DNA of 64,000 bases from Tetraselmis striata (GCA_006384855.1 VCJN01003192.1:62001-126000); one strand, 5' to 3'; positions 9,870-19,319 are shown, numbered from the stretch's first letter. A program made the numbers and translations. Notes: generated by a model from the sequence alone, not told the origin.

Positions 9870-10948
9870 CTATTACTGGCGAATTGCGAGGACGACACTG
9901 TAAAATACTGGTGGACTCTGGTGCAACCGAAAATTTTGCGAGTACTGAATGGGTACAATTGCATCAGTGCCCTACAGTATCCGGAGGAAAACACCGTATA
10001 AAACTGGCGAATGGCAGTATGAGTACCAGTACCAAACGGCTGAGGAGCGAAGTACTTACCGTAGGAGCTTTCGACTATAAATTGGACGCTTTAGTTACAG
10101 ACCTGGAGAAATTCGACATAATTCTCGGACAACCTTGGCTGGAAACAGTTAATCCTGACATCGACTGGACTGCTAAAATTATTAAACACCGGAAGACTGG
10201 ACAACACATTGCTACAGCGGAACAGTATACAGTACCTACGACGGTTTACCACCTGGACGCGGCTAAGATGGCGAAGGAGCTGAGGAAGAGTCGCGGCGAG
10301 GAACTGTTTGCTGTTGCGGTACGCGAGGTGTTCGATGCGGTAGCTGAGCTGCGCACGGACCAGTCGACCGAGTGGACCGAGGAGCTCAAGGAGTCCCTTA
10401 TGGAGTTTGCGGACATCATCGCGGAGCCTACTGACCTGCCACCGGAGCGCGAGTTCGACTTTGAGATCAACCTGGAGAGTGATGAACCCCCCAAGGAACG
10501 AACGTACCGTATGTCACCAACGGAGTTGCAAGAGGTACGGTCACAACTGGAGGAATTATTGGCAAAAGGGTGGATTCGTCCGTCCAAGTCAAACTACGGC
10601 GCCCCAATTTTATTTGTGCGTAAGAAAGACGGCACTCTGCGTATGTGTGTGGACTACCGTAAATTGAATGACCTTACGAAGAAAGACCGGACCCCGCTTC
10701 CTCGTATCGACGAATTATTGGACTCATTGCATGGCGCGACTACTTTGAGTTCTCTGGACATGTACAAAGGCTACCATCAAGTACAAATTAAACCGGAAGA
10801 CATCCGCAAAACAGCGTTCCGGACACACTATGGACTCTACGAGTACTGTGTGTTACCTTTCGGCTTGACAAACGCCCCAGCTGGATTCCAGACCATGATG
10901 AACCGTGTTTTGATACCATATCTCGGCAAATTCTGCGTGGATACCTGA
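9830..10948 (+). CDS. Gypsy protease and N-terminal part of reverse transcriptase
   Basis: A 372-residue ORF. The aspartic protease is seen as KILVDSGATENF with the downstream FDIILGQPWL strand. The RT follows: YGAPILFVRKKDGTLRMCVD, motif A TLSSLDMYKGYHQVQI, motif B LPFGLTNAPAGFQTMMNRV. The frame is lost just before the catalytic box: at 10935-10955 a small deletion turns the expected FCVVYLDDVLIYSK into a stop, and YLDDVLIYSK reads on in the next frame. Hence no full RT can be made from this copy without frame correction. Confidence 0.93.
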   Translation: MCNVSSPSGTRLLTITGELRGRHCKILVDSGATENFASTEWVQLHQCPTVSGGKHRIKLANGSMSTSTKRLRSEVLTVGAFDYKLDALVTDLEKFDIILGQPWLETVNPDIDWTAKIIKHRKTGQHIATAEQYTVPTTVYHLDAAKMAKELRKSRGEELFAVAVREVFDAVAELRTDQSTEWTEELKESLMEFADIIAEPTDLPPEREFDFEINLESDEPPKERTYRMSPTELQEVRSQLEELLAKGWIRPSKSNYGAPILFVRKKDGTLRMCVDYRKLNDLTKKDRTPLPRIDELLDSLHGATTLSSLDMYKGYHQVQIKPEDIRKTAFRTHYGLYEYCVLPFGLTNAPAGFQTMMNRVLIPYLGKFCVDT

Positions 10949-11330
10949 CGACGTGCTGATCTACAGCAAGACAGTTGAAGAGCATCTCGAGCACATCAGA
11001 TTGGTGCTACGGGAGTTGCAACGACACCACTTGCATATCAAGTTGTCGAAGTGTTCGTTCGGCCGTACTAGCGTGGAGTTTTTGGGCCATATCGTCGAAG
11101 CATGACATATCAAGATGGACCCCCGGAAGGTGGAAGCAGTTCAACAGTGGCCCGTGCCGAAGACAGTAAAGGACGTACGAGGTTTTCTCGGCCTTGCTGG
11201 CTATTACCGCAAGTTCATCCATAACTTCGCGGCTATTGCGGCGCCACTACATGACCTGACGAAGAATCAACCGGAGTTTGTGTGGACGCCTCGTGCTGAT
11301 GCAACGTTTCGTGCATTAAAGGACGCAATG
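10940..11330 (+). pseudogene. Gypsy RT C-terminal part (YLDD box to connection)
   Basis: Past the frameshift the sequence continues as LDDVLIYSKTVEEHLEHIR, KLSKCSFGRTSVEFLGHIV, an in-frame TGA near 11104, then MDPRKVEAVQQWPVPKTVKD and RGFLGLAGYYRKFIHNFA, the standard end of a Ty3 RT. The ORF from 11115 is open to the RNase H boundary, where another frameshift near 11330 occurs. Confidence 0.9.
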
Positions 11331-11331
11331 C

Positions 11332-11811
11332 ATGGTACGCGAACCTGTACCGAGTATACCGGACACATGCGCCGGCCGCGGCGCGGACGCCCGTTACACA
11401 TTGTATACATATGCTTCTGGATTTGCAGTGGGAGCTGTGCTGCTGCAAGATCAAGGCTCAAGACTTCGACATGTTGCGTACCATGCACGCAAGATGAACA
11501 AACACGAAGTTCACTACGCGGTACATGAGCAAGAGTTGTTAGCGGTTCGTGATGCACTCAACAAGTTCCGTTGCTACCTTGATGGAGCGGCGGGCTTTAC
11601 GGTCATCACCGACCATGACACGCTACGACACTTCTTTCGCCAACGCGATTTGTTGACGCGGCAAGTACGATGGCTGCAAGTGTTTGCGCCTTACCAACGA
11701 CATATGGACATCGTCTACAAGCGAGGAGCTGCCAATCATGCGGACGCCCTCTCTCGGCGACCCGACTTGAAGGATGCGCTTCAGAAGCTAGAGCTACTGC
11801 ACAACTGGTGA
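11332..11811 (+). pseudogene. Gypsy RNase H domain
   Basis: A 159-residue open frame ending with the typical HADALSRRPDL. The first catalytic strand reads TLYTYASGFAVGAVLL where the family has TDASxFAVGAVL, so the first catalytic Asp is replaced by Tyr. The rest (HEVHYAVHEQELLAVRDAL, FTVITDHDTLRHFF) is well kept. A frameshift separates it from the RT. Confidence 0.9.
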
Positions 11812-11853
11812 GAAGACGAGGCTGACTGCGAAATAAATTCAGTTTTATTTGCT

Positions 11854-12897
11854 ATGGAGTCGCGAATACATGCGGACAACAAGTTTTACGACGAAATCAA
11901 GACCGCATATGACTCCGACGAATACATGAAATCGCGGAAAGCTTTACCATCCTGGCTAGTACGTCACAGTAATGGTCTAATGTACGCCTACGGCTCACGA
12001 ATTTACTTATTAAATGTGGCGGACCTGCGAGAACGAGCACTGTACAAGCTGCATGACGCACCTACTGCTGGACACCCAGGAGGACGACGACTACTGGCGC
12101 GTACTGTGGAACTGTACTGGTGGCACTGTATTAAACAGATTGTCACCAACTACGTGCGACGCTGCCCTACCTGTCAACGTACTAAGGCGGCCCGGCATAA
12201 GCCATACGGCTTACTTCAGCCCCATGACGTACCGTCACGACCATTTGAGGTAATATCCCTGGATTTAATCACAGATCTTCCGGAGTGCCAGGGGTATGAC
12301 TCAGTAGTGATTTTCGTATGTCTACTGTCAAAGCGAGTAATTGTTGAGCCAACTACGAAGCCAGTTATTGTTGAAGGCCTGGCGGAAATTATGCATCGCT
12401 CAGTTTTTCGTCATTTCGGCCTACCGGTAAAACTCATCTCTGACCGAGACCCAATATTTATGTCGGAATTCTGGCAAAATGTGTTCAAGACCATGGGTAC
12501 TAAGCTGAACATCTCTACAGTTTTTCATCCAACAACCGATGGCCAGGCGGAACGGACTAACCAAACTTGGGAGCAAGTGCTACGCTGCTACGTGCACCCT
12601 CTGCACGATGATTGGGTCAACCACCTCACCAACGTGGAGTTTGCGATCAACGCTGCTCAGTCGACTTCGACTACTATGTCCCCTTTCAAGGCGACTTTGG
12701 GATTCGAGAAGACTACACCTGCTACTACTCAACTCGCAACCGAGCCAACTCGAGCTCTTCCGGAACACGTCAAGTATGTACAGGAGCTTCATCGCTTCGC
12801 GCATGATTGCGTACTGGAGGCTCAAACTGTATGCAAACAGCAGCTAATCGTAAGCGACTATCCGTACCATTCAAGACCGGCGAAAGAGCTAAGCTGA
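11854..12897 (+). CDS. Gypsy integrase, catalytic core
   Basis: A 347-residue ORF. The N-terminal zinc-binding HHCC domain is visible (HDAPTAGHPGG ... CPTCQRTK). The DDE core follows: SLDLITDLP (first Asp), LISDRDPIF (second Asp), TTDGQAERTNQTWEQVLR (Glu). The frame ends inside a duplicated stretch (12823-13030); the C-terminal GPY/F module and the chromodomain lie beyond the duplication in other frames. Confidence 0.95.
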   Translation: MESRIHADNKFYDEIKTAYDSDEYMKSRKALPSWLVRHSNGLMYAYGSRIYLLNVADLRERALYKLHDAPTAGHPGGRRLLARTVELYWWHCIKQIVTNYVRRCPTCQRTKAARHKPYGLLQPHDVPSRPFEVISLDLITDLPECQGYDSVVIFVCLLSKRVIVEPTTKPVIVEGLAEIMHRSVFRHFGLPVKLISDRDPIFMSEFWQNVFKTMGTKLNISTVFHPTTDGQAERTNQTWEQVLRCYVHPLHDDWVNHLTNVEFAINAAQSTSTTMSPFKATLGFEKTTPATTQLATEPTRALPEHVKYVQELHRFAHDCVLEAQTVCKQQLIVSDYPYHSRPAKELS

Positions 12898-13030
12898 AAG
12901 CGTCTCATATGTGCTCGTATGTGCCGTGTGCAAACTGTATGCAAACTGTATGCAAACTGCAGCTAATCGCAAGCGAATACCCGTACCATTCAAGACCGGC
13001 AAAAGAGTTAAGCTGAAAGCGTCTCATATG
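12823..13030 (+). repeat. Tandem duplication inside integrase
   Basis: An 88-bp unit at 12823-12910 recurs at 12942-13030 (period about 119 bp), with shorter CAAACTGTATG repeats in the linker. It duplicates the AATCGTAAGCG...CGTCTCATATG segment and breaks the integrase frame. Confidence 0.9.
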
Positions 13031-13464
13031 AAGTTTATTCAGCAACCATGTGCTAAGCTACGCGACCGCTACGTGGGCCCCTTCGTCATTACGTAGCATA
13101 TCTCACCAGTTGCTTTCCGATTGCAACTACCTGCGGGGTACGAGTCATCCACGACGTGGTGCACGCGAGTATGCTGGAAAAGTGGTATGACGACCCTGAC
13201 CAACCGGCGAAGTCTGAACGAGTACCGATTGTCCATGACGCAAACCGATTCCATGTTCAAGACATACTCGATGTTGCCTTCAACAACAATGGCACTGGAC
13301 TACTGTTTCGAGTGCGATGGGCGTTCCCATACAACGTACCAAGCGAAGACACATGGGAGCCCCTATGCGGAGTCAAACACTTGGACATTTTCCGGTCGTT
13401 CTTATTGTCTAAACCATATATACCGACAGTTTACTGTGAGCCCAGACTTCATTCGGTTCCGTAA
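13028..13464 (+). pseudogene. Gypsy integrase C-terminal module and chromodomain
   Basis: After the duplication the integrase tail resumes as KLRDRYVGPFVIT (GPY/F module), a stop, then VAFRLQLPAGY and HASMLEKWY. The chromodomain spans about residues 30-85 of the ORF 13156-13464: FHVQDILDVAFNNNGTGLL, then FRVRWAFP and SEDTWEPL. Chromodomains of this kind direct chromovirus integration to marked chromatin. The stop within the GPY/F module and the duplication show decay. Confidence 0.85.
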
Positions 13465-13572
13465 TCGCTACCCAAGCCGAGTACCTTCCGCAAGAACTTC
13501 AAGATCAAGACCAAGACTGTAGTTTCCTGTAGTTCTGTGACGCATGCTGCACAGCGAGGACGCTTTGTGCTT

Positions 13573-13585
13573 AAGGGGGAGAGAG
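13573..13585 (+). promoter_or_regulatory. Polypurine tract
   Basis: The purine run AAGGGGGAGAGAG directly abuts the TG start of the 3' LTR, the place and composition expected of the plus-strand primer of an LTR retrotransposon. Confidence 0.85.
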
Positions 13586-13990
13586 TGCTATACTCCATTT
13601 CCCTTTAGCCATAATGTTCTGCTCTACTAGCAGGTATAATTTCCCGCTAAAGTAGTACGACTACGCATCCGCGGAGTTGCTGTAAATTGCGGGTATAAAT
13701 ACTAGTAATATAAGGCCGAAGACTGTTCTGGAATTCTCTAGAGTTCTCTGACTCAAGCCTTACGTGGCTAACACAGCACGGGTATCCCATGGCACCCGGC
13801 TAACATAGCACATGTATGACTATGACCTCGGCGGATATAAATACCGCCTCGGGCAAGTCTACTAGGTAGAATTCAGGGACAGACTATAACCCAGGAACCC
13901 CGTGTAACCAGAAGAGATTGGCCATACTTTCTAAATCCTTCCGCTGCATCCTAAAGGGCCTAAATAACAGGCTTAAGCTAGAGCCTAACA
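13586..13990 (+). repeat. 3' LTR of gypsy element
   Basis: It starts TGCTATACTCC and ends GCCTAACA, matching the 5' LTR with scattered substitutions and a small deletion. It is followed directly by an ORF remnant (13991-14106) not part of the element. Confidence 0.93.
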
Positions 13991-14106
13991 CCTACACTCG
14001 CCTGGAGGATGATGATGCTGACGCTTCATCTGATAATGAGGCATTCACACACCTAGGCGATGACATCTCCTCCCGTGTTACTGATCATGGCTCTACTGAG
14101 TTATAG
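13991..14106 (+). pseudogene. C-terminal ORF remnant right of gypsy element
   Basis: Directly after the 3' LTR, an open frame reads an acidic tail (LEDDDADASSDNEAF) and ends at TAG 14104-14106. Its base composition resembles the DIRS element at 2.1-6.6 kb, so it may be that element's displaced 3' end, but no motif proves this. Confidence 0.35.
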
Positions 14107-14204
14107 TTGTAAGCACTGCATGGATGTGTAAACACACAGCATGCTTCGCGCATTAAATGGAATTTTCCCCAGTGTTAACATGAAGAAATATGACCATGGT
14201 TTGC

Positions 14205-14377
14205 CTGAGGTCTGACCTACCAGGTAGGGGTATGCCAGGTAGGCCTATCTACCTGGTCTGCCAGGGTATGGCCGACCCGGGTCTGCCCTACCCAAGGTAG
14301 GCCTACCGGGTCAGGTAGGGCCTATCCAGTAGGCCTACTAGGGTCTACCAGCTCACCCCAGGGTCTGCCCAACCATG
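14205..14377. mobile_element. hAT-type element, end A (terminal repeat at 14361-14377)
   Basis: The stretch is packed with GGTAGG/CCTACC and GGTCTGCC motifs. Read on the minus strand it begins CATGGTTGGGCAGACCC at 14377, close to the inverse of the end at 18469-18485 (GGGTCTGCCCAACCCTG). The adjoining octamer (14378-14385, minus GTCCCCAC) matches 6/8 with the octamer after the other end (18486-18493, GGCCCCAT), as hAT target duplications would. Its left limit is inferred from repeat density. Confidence 0.65.
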
Positions 14378-17060
14378 GTGGGGACCCCACAAGCGATGCA
14401 GGTAAGCGAATATCCGCGGATTGAGCTGCCAGTCGGCGTCGTCCAGCTCCCTGCTGAGGCGGTCCGCCCAAACGTTGGCCGCGAATTGGATATACCGGGG
14501 CCTGATGGAGATGTCGTGGATGTCCATGAGGTGCCATAGCTTGCGGAGCTCCTCCATCATGACCGGCGACCGATAGGTTAGGTTCGTCAGCGCTGCCACC
14601 ACGGCCGTGTTGTCCTCGTGCAGCAAGACGCGCCGTCCTCGGAGCTGCGGCAGGAATGATTCGACCGCGTGACGTACCGCGCGAAGCTCCTTCCCTTTGA
14701 TGTGATGCGCGCGGCCGTCCTCGTACCACAAGCCGCGCGCCTGGGAATCGCTGTTGTTGTTCAGCACAGCCCCCCCCCCCCCCCCATCCAGAAAAACCAG
14801 AGTCCACGTGTATATACGCGGCCTCCACCGGCTTGTACATCGAACGACCGTTGTACTGCGCATGTACATGTGTCCACCATTCCAGATCGCGGCGCAGCTG
14901 GTTCGTCATCTTGACGCGTCCGCCCCAGCCCTGCCGGGTTGCGAGGACGCAGTCCAGCTCTCGCAAGAAGAAGCGGGCCGACGCAATCGCCAAGTACAGA
15001 AACTGAGCCTTTCCAGCAAAAGACGCCAGCCGCCGGGCCGGGAGCCAGCGCTTGTCGGAGGCTGCGCGGCCATGACAGAGCGGGCGGCCTTGGCCAGCGC
15101 GATGAGCTTCTCCTCGGGGCCTCGGAACTTGCCGCGCTGCAAGTCGACGATCAGCCCCAAGTGAGGGCCGACTTGGGTGGGCTCCCAGACTCCCTTGTTG
15201 GGGTTGCGCAGCAGGCCGACGCGGTCTAGCCGGGTGTCCAACCGGGCGCGCAGCTCTAGGGCTGCTTCGCGAGAGTCCGCGCGAGGAAAAGAAAGTCGTT
15301 CATGTAGGGTAGGAGCCGCTCGACTCGCAAGCAACGAGTGTTGCGCAGGAAACGGCGAGTATGCTTGGACGGGGCCGTGGGAGGTGACTATATGGGTCGC
15401 GCCGCTTCATGGGCGTCCGCGGGTAGTCCGTACGTAAAGGCCGCTGTCATTTTGCAGTAGTAGTACAACGAGCATGTCAACCCCATCGGTAGGCACGCCA
15501 GTCGCCACAACTCCCCCCGGTAGTACACGGTGAAGAAGTCGCGGTCCTCCTTCCGAATCCCGAGGGCGTAGTAGCCATCGGCTAGGTCCGTCGAAACGAA
15601 CCAATCGCCTGCGCGCGCCGGGTGCCGCAGGTGCTTGAGCGTCTTGTAGGACATCTTGAAGGTCTTTCACCACTTGTTGAGTTCCCGTGGGTCCATGATG
15701 AGGCGCCACTTGTTGGTGCCGGGCTTGGGGACTAGAAACATTATGGATACCCACTTGTCGCAGCGTCCCCGCTCCCACGCGCCAAAAGCCTCGAAGCGGG
15801 GTAGTTCCGTAGCCGCCATGAAGTCCAGTTGCGCTTGAGTGGAGTCGCGCATAGAGACGCCGTGGTTGTAGGGGCGAGGGCGTTGTCCGTTCTTGAAGCG
15901 GATCCGGAGTCCTTGGCGGATCCAGCCCAAGACTTGTCCGCTCGCGCCGATGATTTCCCGCACGCGGTGTCGCATGTAGAGGGAGGTAGGCGTACATGGC
16001 GAGTCGGCGCGGCGGGCCACACCGTCATTTGGTGACCTTGGCCTTGGCCTTGTCGGCTGCTGCGGCCGTCGCTGCGGCCTTCCGCGCTGCGGCGGCTTGC
16101 TCGCGTTGCTTGCGCCTCTCGGCGGACTCGGTGGGGGCGGACTTGTCGGGGGTGGCCTTGGCGAACGCGGCCGCGGCACGGGCCTTGCCTGCTGCGAAGA
16201 GATTGATCTCGAGAGTCTTATCGTCGAACGCTCGGCGGAGTTGCTCGAGTTGTTCGGACACGGCGATGCGTCTTGGGGTGCAAAACTTGGCGTGGGCGAG
16301 CTCGGCGAAGATTCAGTCCGCTTCCGTAGCCGTCGGTCCGTTCTTGGCGAGCTGGAGGTAGCCCAACCCGGAACGGGTGGCCACCTCCGTCGCCAAGTGG
16401 GTGCGGTAGCAGGCTCGGAGCTCGGCAAGGGCCGCAGCCTTGCTTTCCGCCGTAGCGGACTCGGTCGAAAGCGACTCCAAAGCAACTCGTTGGCGCAGCT
16501 ACTGAAGAAGGCGTAGCAGCCTAGATGCAGGTACTCTTCGTACGCTGCCCGGCTCAGCTTCTCCGCGAGGCCGCGGGCGGTATCGTCAGTTCGGGTCCAC
16601 AGGCGAGGCTCGTCGACGTCGCATGGGGGTCGCTCCAGACCGGGGGGCGGGGATGACTCGGCCGTAGTAGGCAAAGTCGACGTACTCCAGCTCGTTGTCG
16701 GGTGCGTCTAGCTCAGCAAGAAGGGGCTCTCGCGCTCCTTGCTCACCACCCTCGGGCGCAGGCGCGCCCACGGGGTTTGCTGCTGGCTGGGTGCCTTCGG
16801 GAGGAGGCGGGTTAGTGGGGGCGAAGGGGGGGGGGGGGGGGGCGAGTCGAGCGAGCAAGGCAGCCGTAGCAGTCTCGAACTGCCCGGCCGGCCGCTTTTA
16901 CATGGCTTCCGCTTGGGCCGTCAGGCGTTTTTCCAACTCCGCGACAGATGCCGCTGCGGCGCCGCCCGCCGGGGCGTCGTCGACTAGGGCGTCTTCCGGT
17001 ACATGGCGAGGGGGCATCATGCTGTCACGGGGTGGGGAAGGTGTAGCGTCTCGGGAGGCT
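14322..17060 (-). pseudogene. Second DIRS/PAT-like element: Gag-like region, RT and RNase H (inverted part)
   Basis: Minus-strand reading: a proline/alanine-rich Gag-like start near 17017, then RT with KWVSIMFLVPKPGTNKWRL, DWFVSTDLADGYYALGI (motif A), LACLPMGLTCSLYYY (motif B) and PYMNDFLFLA near 15290 (catalytic YxDD reads YMND, first Asp lost). RNase H follows (LLHEDNTAVVAAL, ANVWADRLSRELDDADWQL) and the frame ends with HRLWGPH at the hAT end. A TGA near 15666 and several frameshifts (for example near 15390, 14990 and 14780, the latter at a poly-C run) disable it. Confidence 0.85.
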
Positions 17061-17130
17061 TAGGCTCGGGTCCGAGTCGGCATAGAGTAAACTGACACTC
17101 TGCTCGAGTGCTAGAGTCGAGACTGCTAGT

Positions 17131-17213
17131 GAGCGAGCCGGTTGAGGCGAGCGCAAAGCAGAGAGTGCCGGTGCCCGAGGGTGGATCCCTCAGGTCATGG
17201 CGATGGTGCGGGC
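17131..17213 (-). repeat. ~80-bp terminal repeat copy 1 of PAT-like element
   Basis: This stretch is the reverse complement, with few mismatches, of 19168-19247 (shared core AGGGATCCACCCTCGGGCAC). It lies just upstream of the Gag-like start on the minus strand, while its partner lies behind the methyltransferase part on the plus strand. Confidence 0.85.
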
Positions 17214-17269
17214 CGGCATGCCATAGTCCGTGCGCCAACCGCGGGGGTCTTGCGCAGTACAACATAGCT

Positions 17270-18180
17270 AATGACTGTTAACCTCTAGATTACTACATCT
17301 GATCTTATAAAGGGCCCGGCCTCCTTTTCTCAAAGCGGCGAAGCCGCTATACTTAACATAATACAATTTAAAACATGCTAAGTTGTCAACGTACTCGTCT
17401 AGCACTAAATTTAGCACGCGCGTGCTACTTGCGGTTAGATTATCCTCAGGGCGTTCAATGTGATAGTGGCTCATGTCCACCCGTTTCGGGGTCCTTTGTG
17501 GGTCAAAGTACGGCATAAGTATCGGCCACGGTGGGCCAGTGCCGTATATGACGGCGGTGCGTTGTCGCGCATTGGGCAGTCCACCTATCCACCCGCCGAT
17601 ATCCACCATGAGGTGCCATCCTGGCGACGACGTCACCACCACGGCTAGGGCGGCAGCTATACAAGGCCAAATGGAAGCGGTATAACCCTAAGGGAAACCC
17701 AGACATGGCGGTCATGAAGGGTACGGTCGCAGGAACGAATGTCGGGTGGGTTACAGTGGCGTTCCCCGACTCGCGTTCGCCGATGGCAGTGCCAGCCGCG
17801 CTGCGCCCCACTGCCCTCACCCCACCGGCGACGAAACCTGCTCAAGCCGGGCACATAGACGGGCAAGAGGGTGCAAAATAAAGTATGGATGAGTCCCGAT
17901 CCAACGGACTCATCACATCCTCTCCCTTGCGCGACATCTACAAAATATAGCACATCACAATGGCTATGGATCCGGCCATTGATTTGGCGGACCGAGTTGC
18001 CACCTTCTTCCGCACATGCCAGGAATTAGCTCGTTGGTGAGCTGAGCACGTCAGACATGTATGAAAATATAGTCCATACATGTCTATGTGTATGGAAAAC
18101 GCAAACTTTCAACAGTATATATCACATGCTCCACCACATGCGCTGGAGAACAGTGGCATGCGAACGATGGGGTTGCTCTC
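17270..18180. other. Low-coding region between PAT-like 5' end and hAT end B
   Basis: No gene is recognised. A minus-strand ORF at 17268-17642 (124 residues) has no known motif. A strong hairpin (GATGAGTCC / GGACTCATC) lies at about 17891-17920. AT-rich and GC-rich patches alternate. Confidence 0.35.
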
Positions 18181-18485
18181 ACCTCGGTTTTAGGTCCGCG
18201 ACGGCGCGATGGGTCGGTTGCGCGACGGCCGGGCGGCGGTCTGCCCAGGGTCTGCTAGACGGGTCTGCCATCCGGGTAGGCGTCCGCCGGGCAGACCTTC
18301 AGGCAGACCCATACCCGGGTCGGGCCTGCCCGTCGCGATTCTCACCGACCTAGTCGGGCAGACCGGGTCTGCCCTCGGTCTGTCAGGTTTGGGCCTACCT
18401 ACCCAGGGTCTGCCCAACCCTGGGCCTTGTCTGCCCTCGGTCTGCCAGGTTTGGGCCTACCCTACCCAGGGTCTGCCCAACCCTG
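18180..18485. mobile_element. hAT-type element, end B (terminal repeat at 18469-18485)
   Basis: This stretch is rich in GGTCTGCC and CCTACCC motifs, including a near-perfect tandem repeat of about 65 bp (18363-18426 and 18427-18490). It ends GGGTCTGCCCAACCCTG, the inverse of the end at 14361-14377. The following octamer GGCCCCAT is the presumed target duplication. Confidence 0.65.
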
Positions 18486-18840
18486 GGCCCCATACCATCT
18501 ACAAATTTGCGTCGATGGAAAACATGCAACTTCCACAATACAATTCCCGCTGGCGCGACCCACGCTGCGAAGCGGTGGATTCTCTTCATTTGCCGGACGA
18601 ATTGTGGCGCAGGGAACGCATTTATTGCAATCCCCCCTGGACCTTGTTGGACGATTTGGCGGACAAACTGCGACAGTCGGGCGCAGCCGCCGCGGTCATC
18701 GCGCCGCACTAACCATGACGAAGTTGGTACCATCTGCTGCAAGACCTCGCCACCGATAGAGACGATCGTCTACCCGCCTACCCGCGACCTTTTCTTTCCT
18801 GGACGGCGGGGAACGCGCGCGGGGATCGGACGGCCCGGCT
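18486..18840 (+). pseudogene. Second DIRS/PAT-like element: methyltransferase-like domain (non-inverted part)
   Basis: Plus-strand reading: GPHTIYKFASMENMQL, RWRDPRCEAVDSLHL, WRRERIYCNPPWTLLDD (the NPPW box), SGAAAAVIAPHW, and after a frame change KWYHLLQDL and IVYPPTRDLFF. This is the domain that follows RNase H in DIRS/PAT elements. It picks up at the same W-G-P-H codons at which the minus-strand RNase H part (ending at 14378) stops. A small frame disruption near 18712 follows the APH motif. Confidence 0.82.
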
Positions 18841-19167
18841 GGAGCGTCTTGGCCTTTCGGCTGCCACGCAGGCCTGGCTGCACCTCCACCGTGGGTCGCT
18901 AGGCCGGTCCCTGGCCGTGCAGCCGTCGTTGCGGTACGGGGTACAGTACTTGGGCCGCCTGTCCCACGCGCGGCGCTCGCGCTACCAGCTTGCCGTGCGC
19001 CCCGACTCTGGAGCGTCCTGGACGGCATCGATGGCGGCCAAGCTCCGGGGCTTGATGGGATCGATGACATGGGTCAAGCATCGCTCGGATTGCTTACGGG
19101 TTCGCTGGCTGCCGGCACCTTCCGCGACTAAGATAGCGGCATGCGCTCTTTCGCTACGTTTTACGCG

Positions 19168-19247
19168 CCCGCACCAGCGCCACGACCTAAGGGATCCACC
19201 CTCGGGCACCGGCACTCTCTGCTTTGCGCTCGCCTCAACCGGCTCGC
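19168..19247 (+). repeat. ~80-bp terminal repeat copy 2 of PAT-like element
   Basis: Partner of 17131-17213 in inverted orientation. If the segment 14.2-18.2 kb is mentally re-inverted, the two copies become direct repeats bracketing Gag-RT-RNase H-MT, as split direct repeats do in PAT-like elements. Confidence 0.85.
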
Positions 19248-19319
19248 GCACCCACCCACCCTCAGCCATCTTTCTGCGCTTGGAGACACCCATGCTAAGC
19301 ATGTGGTTCTTGTCTTAGC

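Larger units (their letters stand above)
7155..13990 (+). mobile_element. Ty3/gypsy LTR retrotransposon (chromovirus) with extra methyltransferase-like and Nudix-like ORF
   Basis: Two LTRs (413 and 405 bp, roughly 95% alike by eye, TG...CA ends) enclose Gag, a non-canonical ORF2, protease, RT, RNase H, integrase and a chromodomain, in the Ty3/gypsy order. A tRNA-primer-site-like sequence follows the 5' LTR, and a polypurine tract (13573-13585) abuts the 3' LTR. Pol is broken by at least two frameshifts, a stop codon and an internal duplication. The flanking 5-mers (7150-7154 AGGCC; 13991-13995 CCTAC) do not match, so no target duplication is visible. Confidence 0.93.

Noticed and set aside
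17885..17925. Hammerhead ribozyme core
   Set aside because: A GATGAG stem is present, but the second conserved core (CGAAAC) and the three-stem layout are missing; the same holds for CTGATGAG at about 2169, where CGAAAC precedes instead of following.
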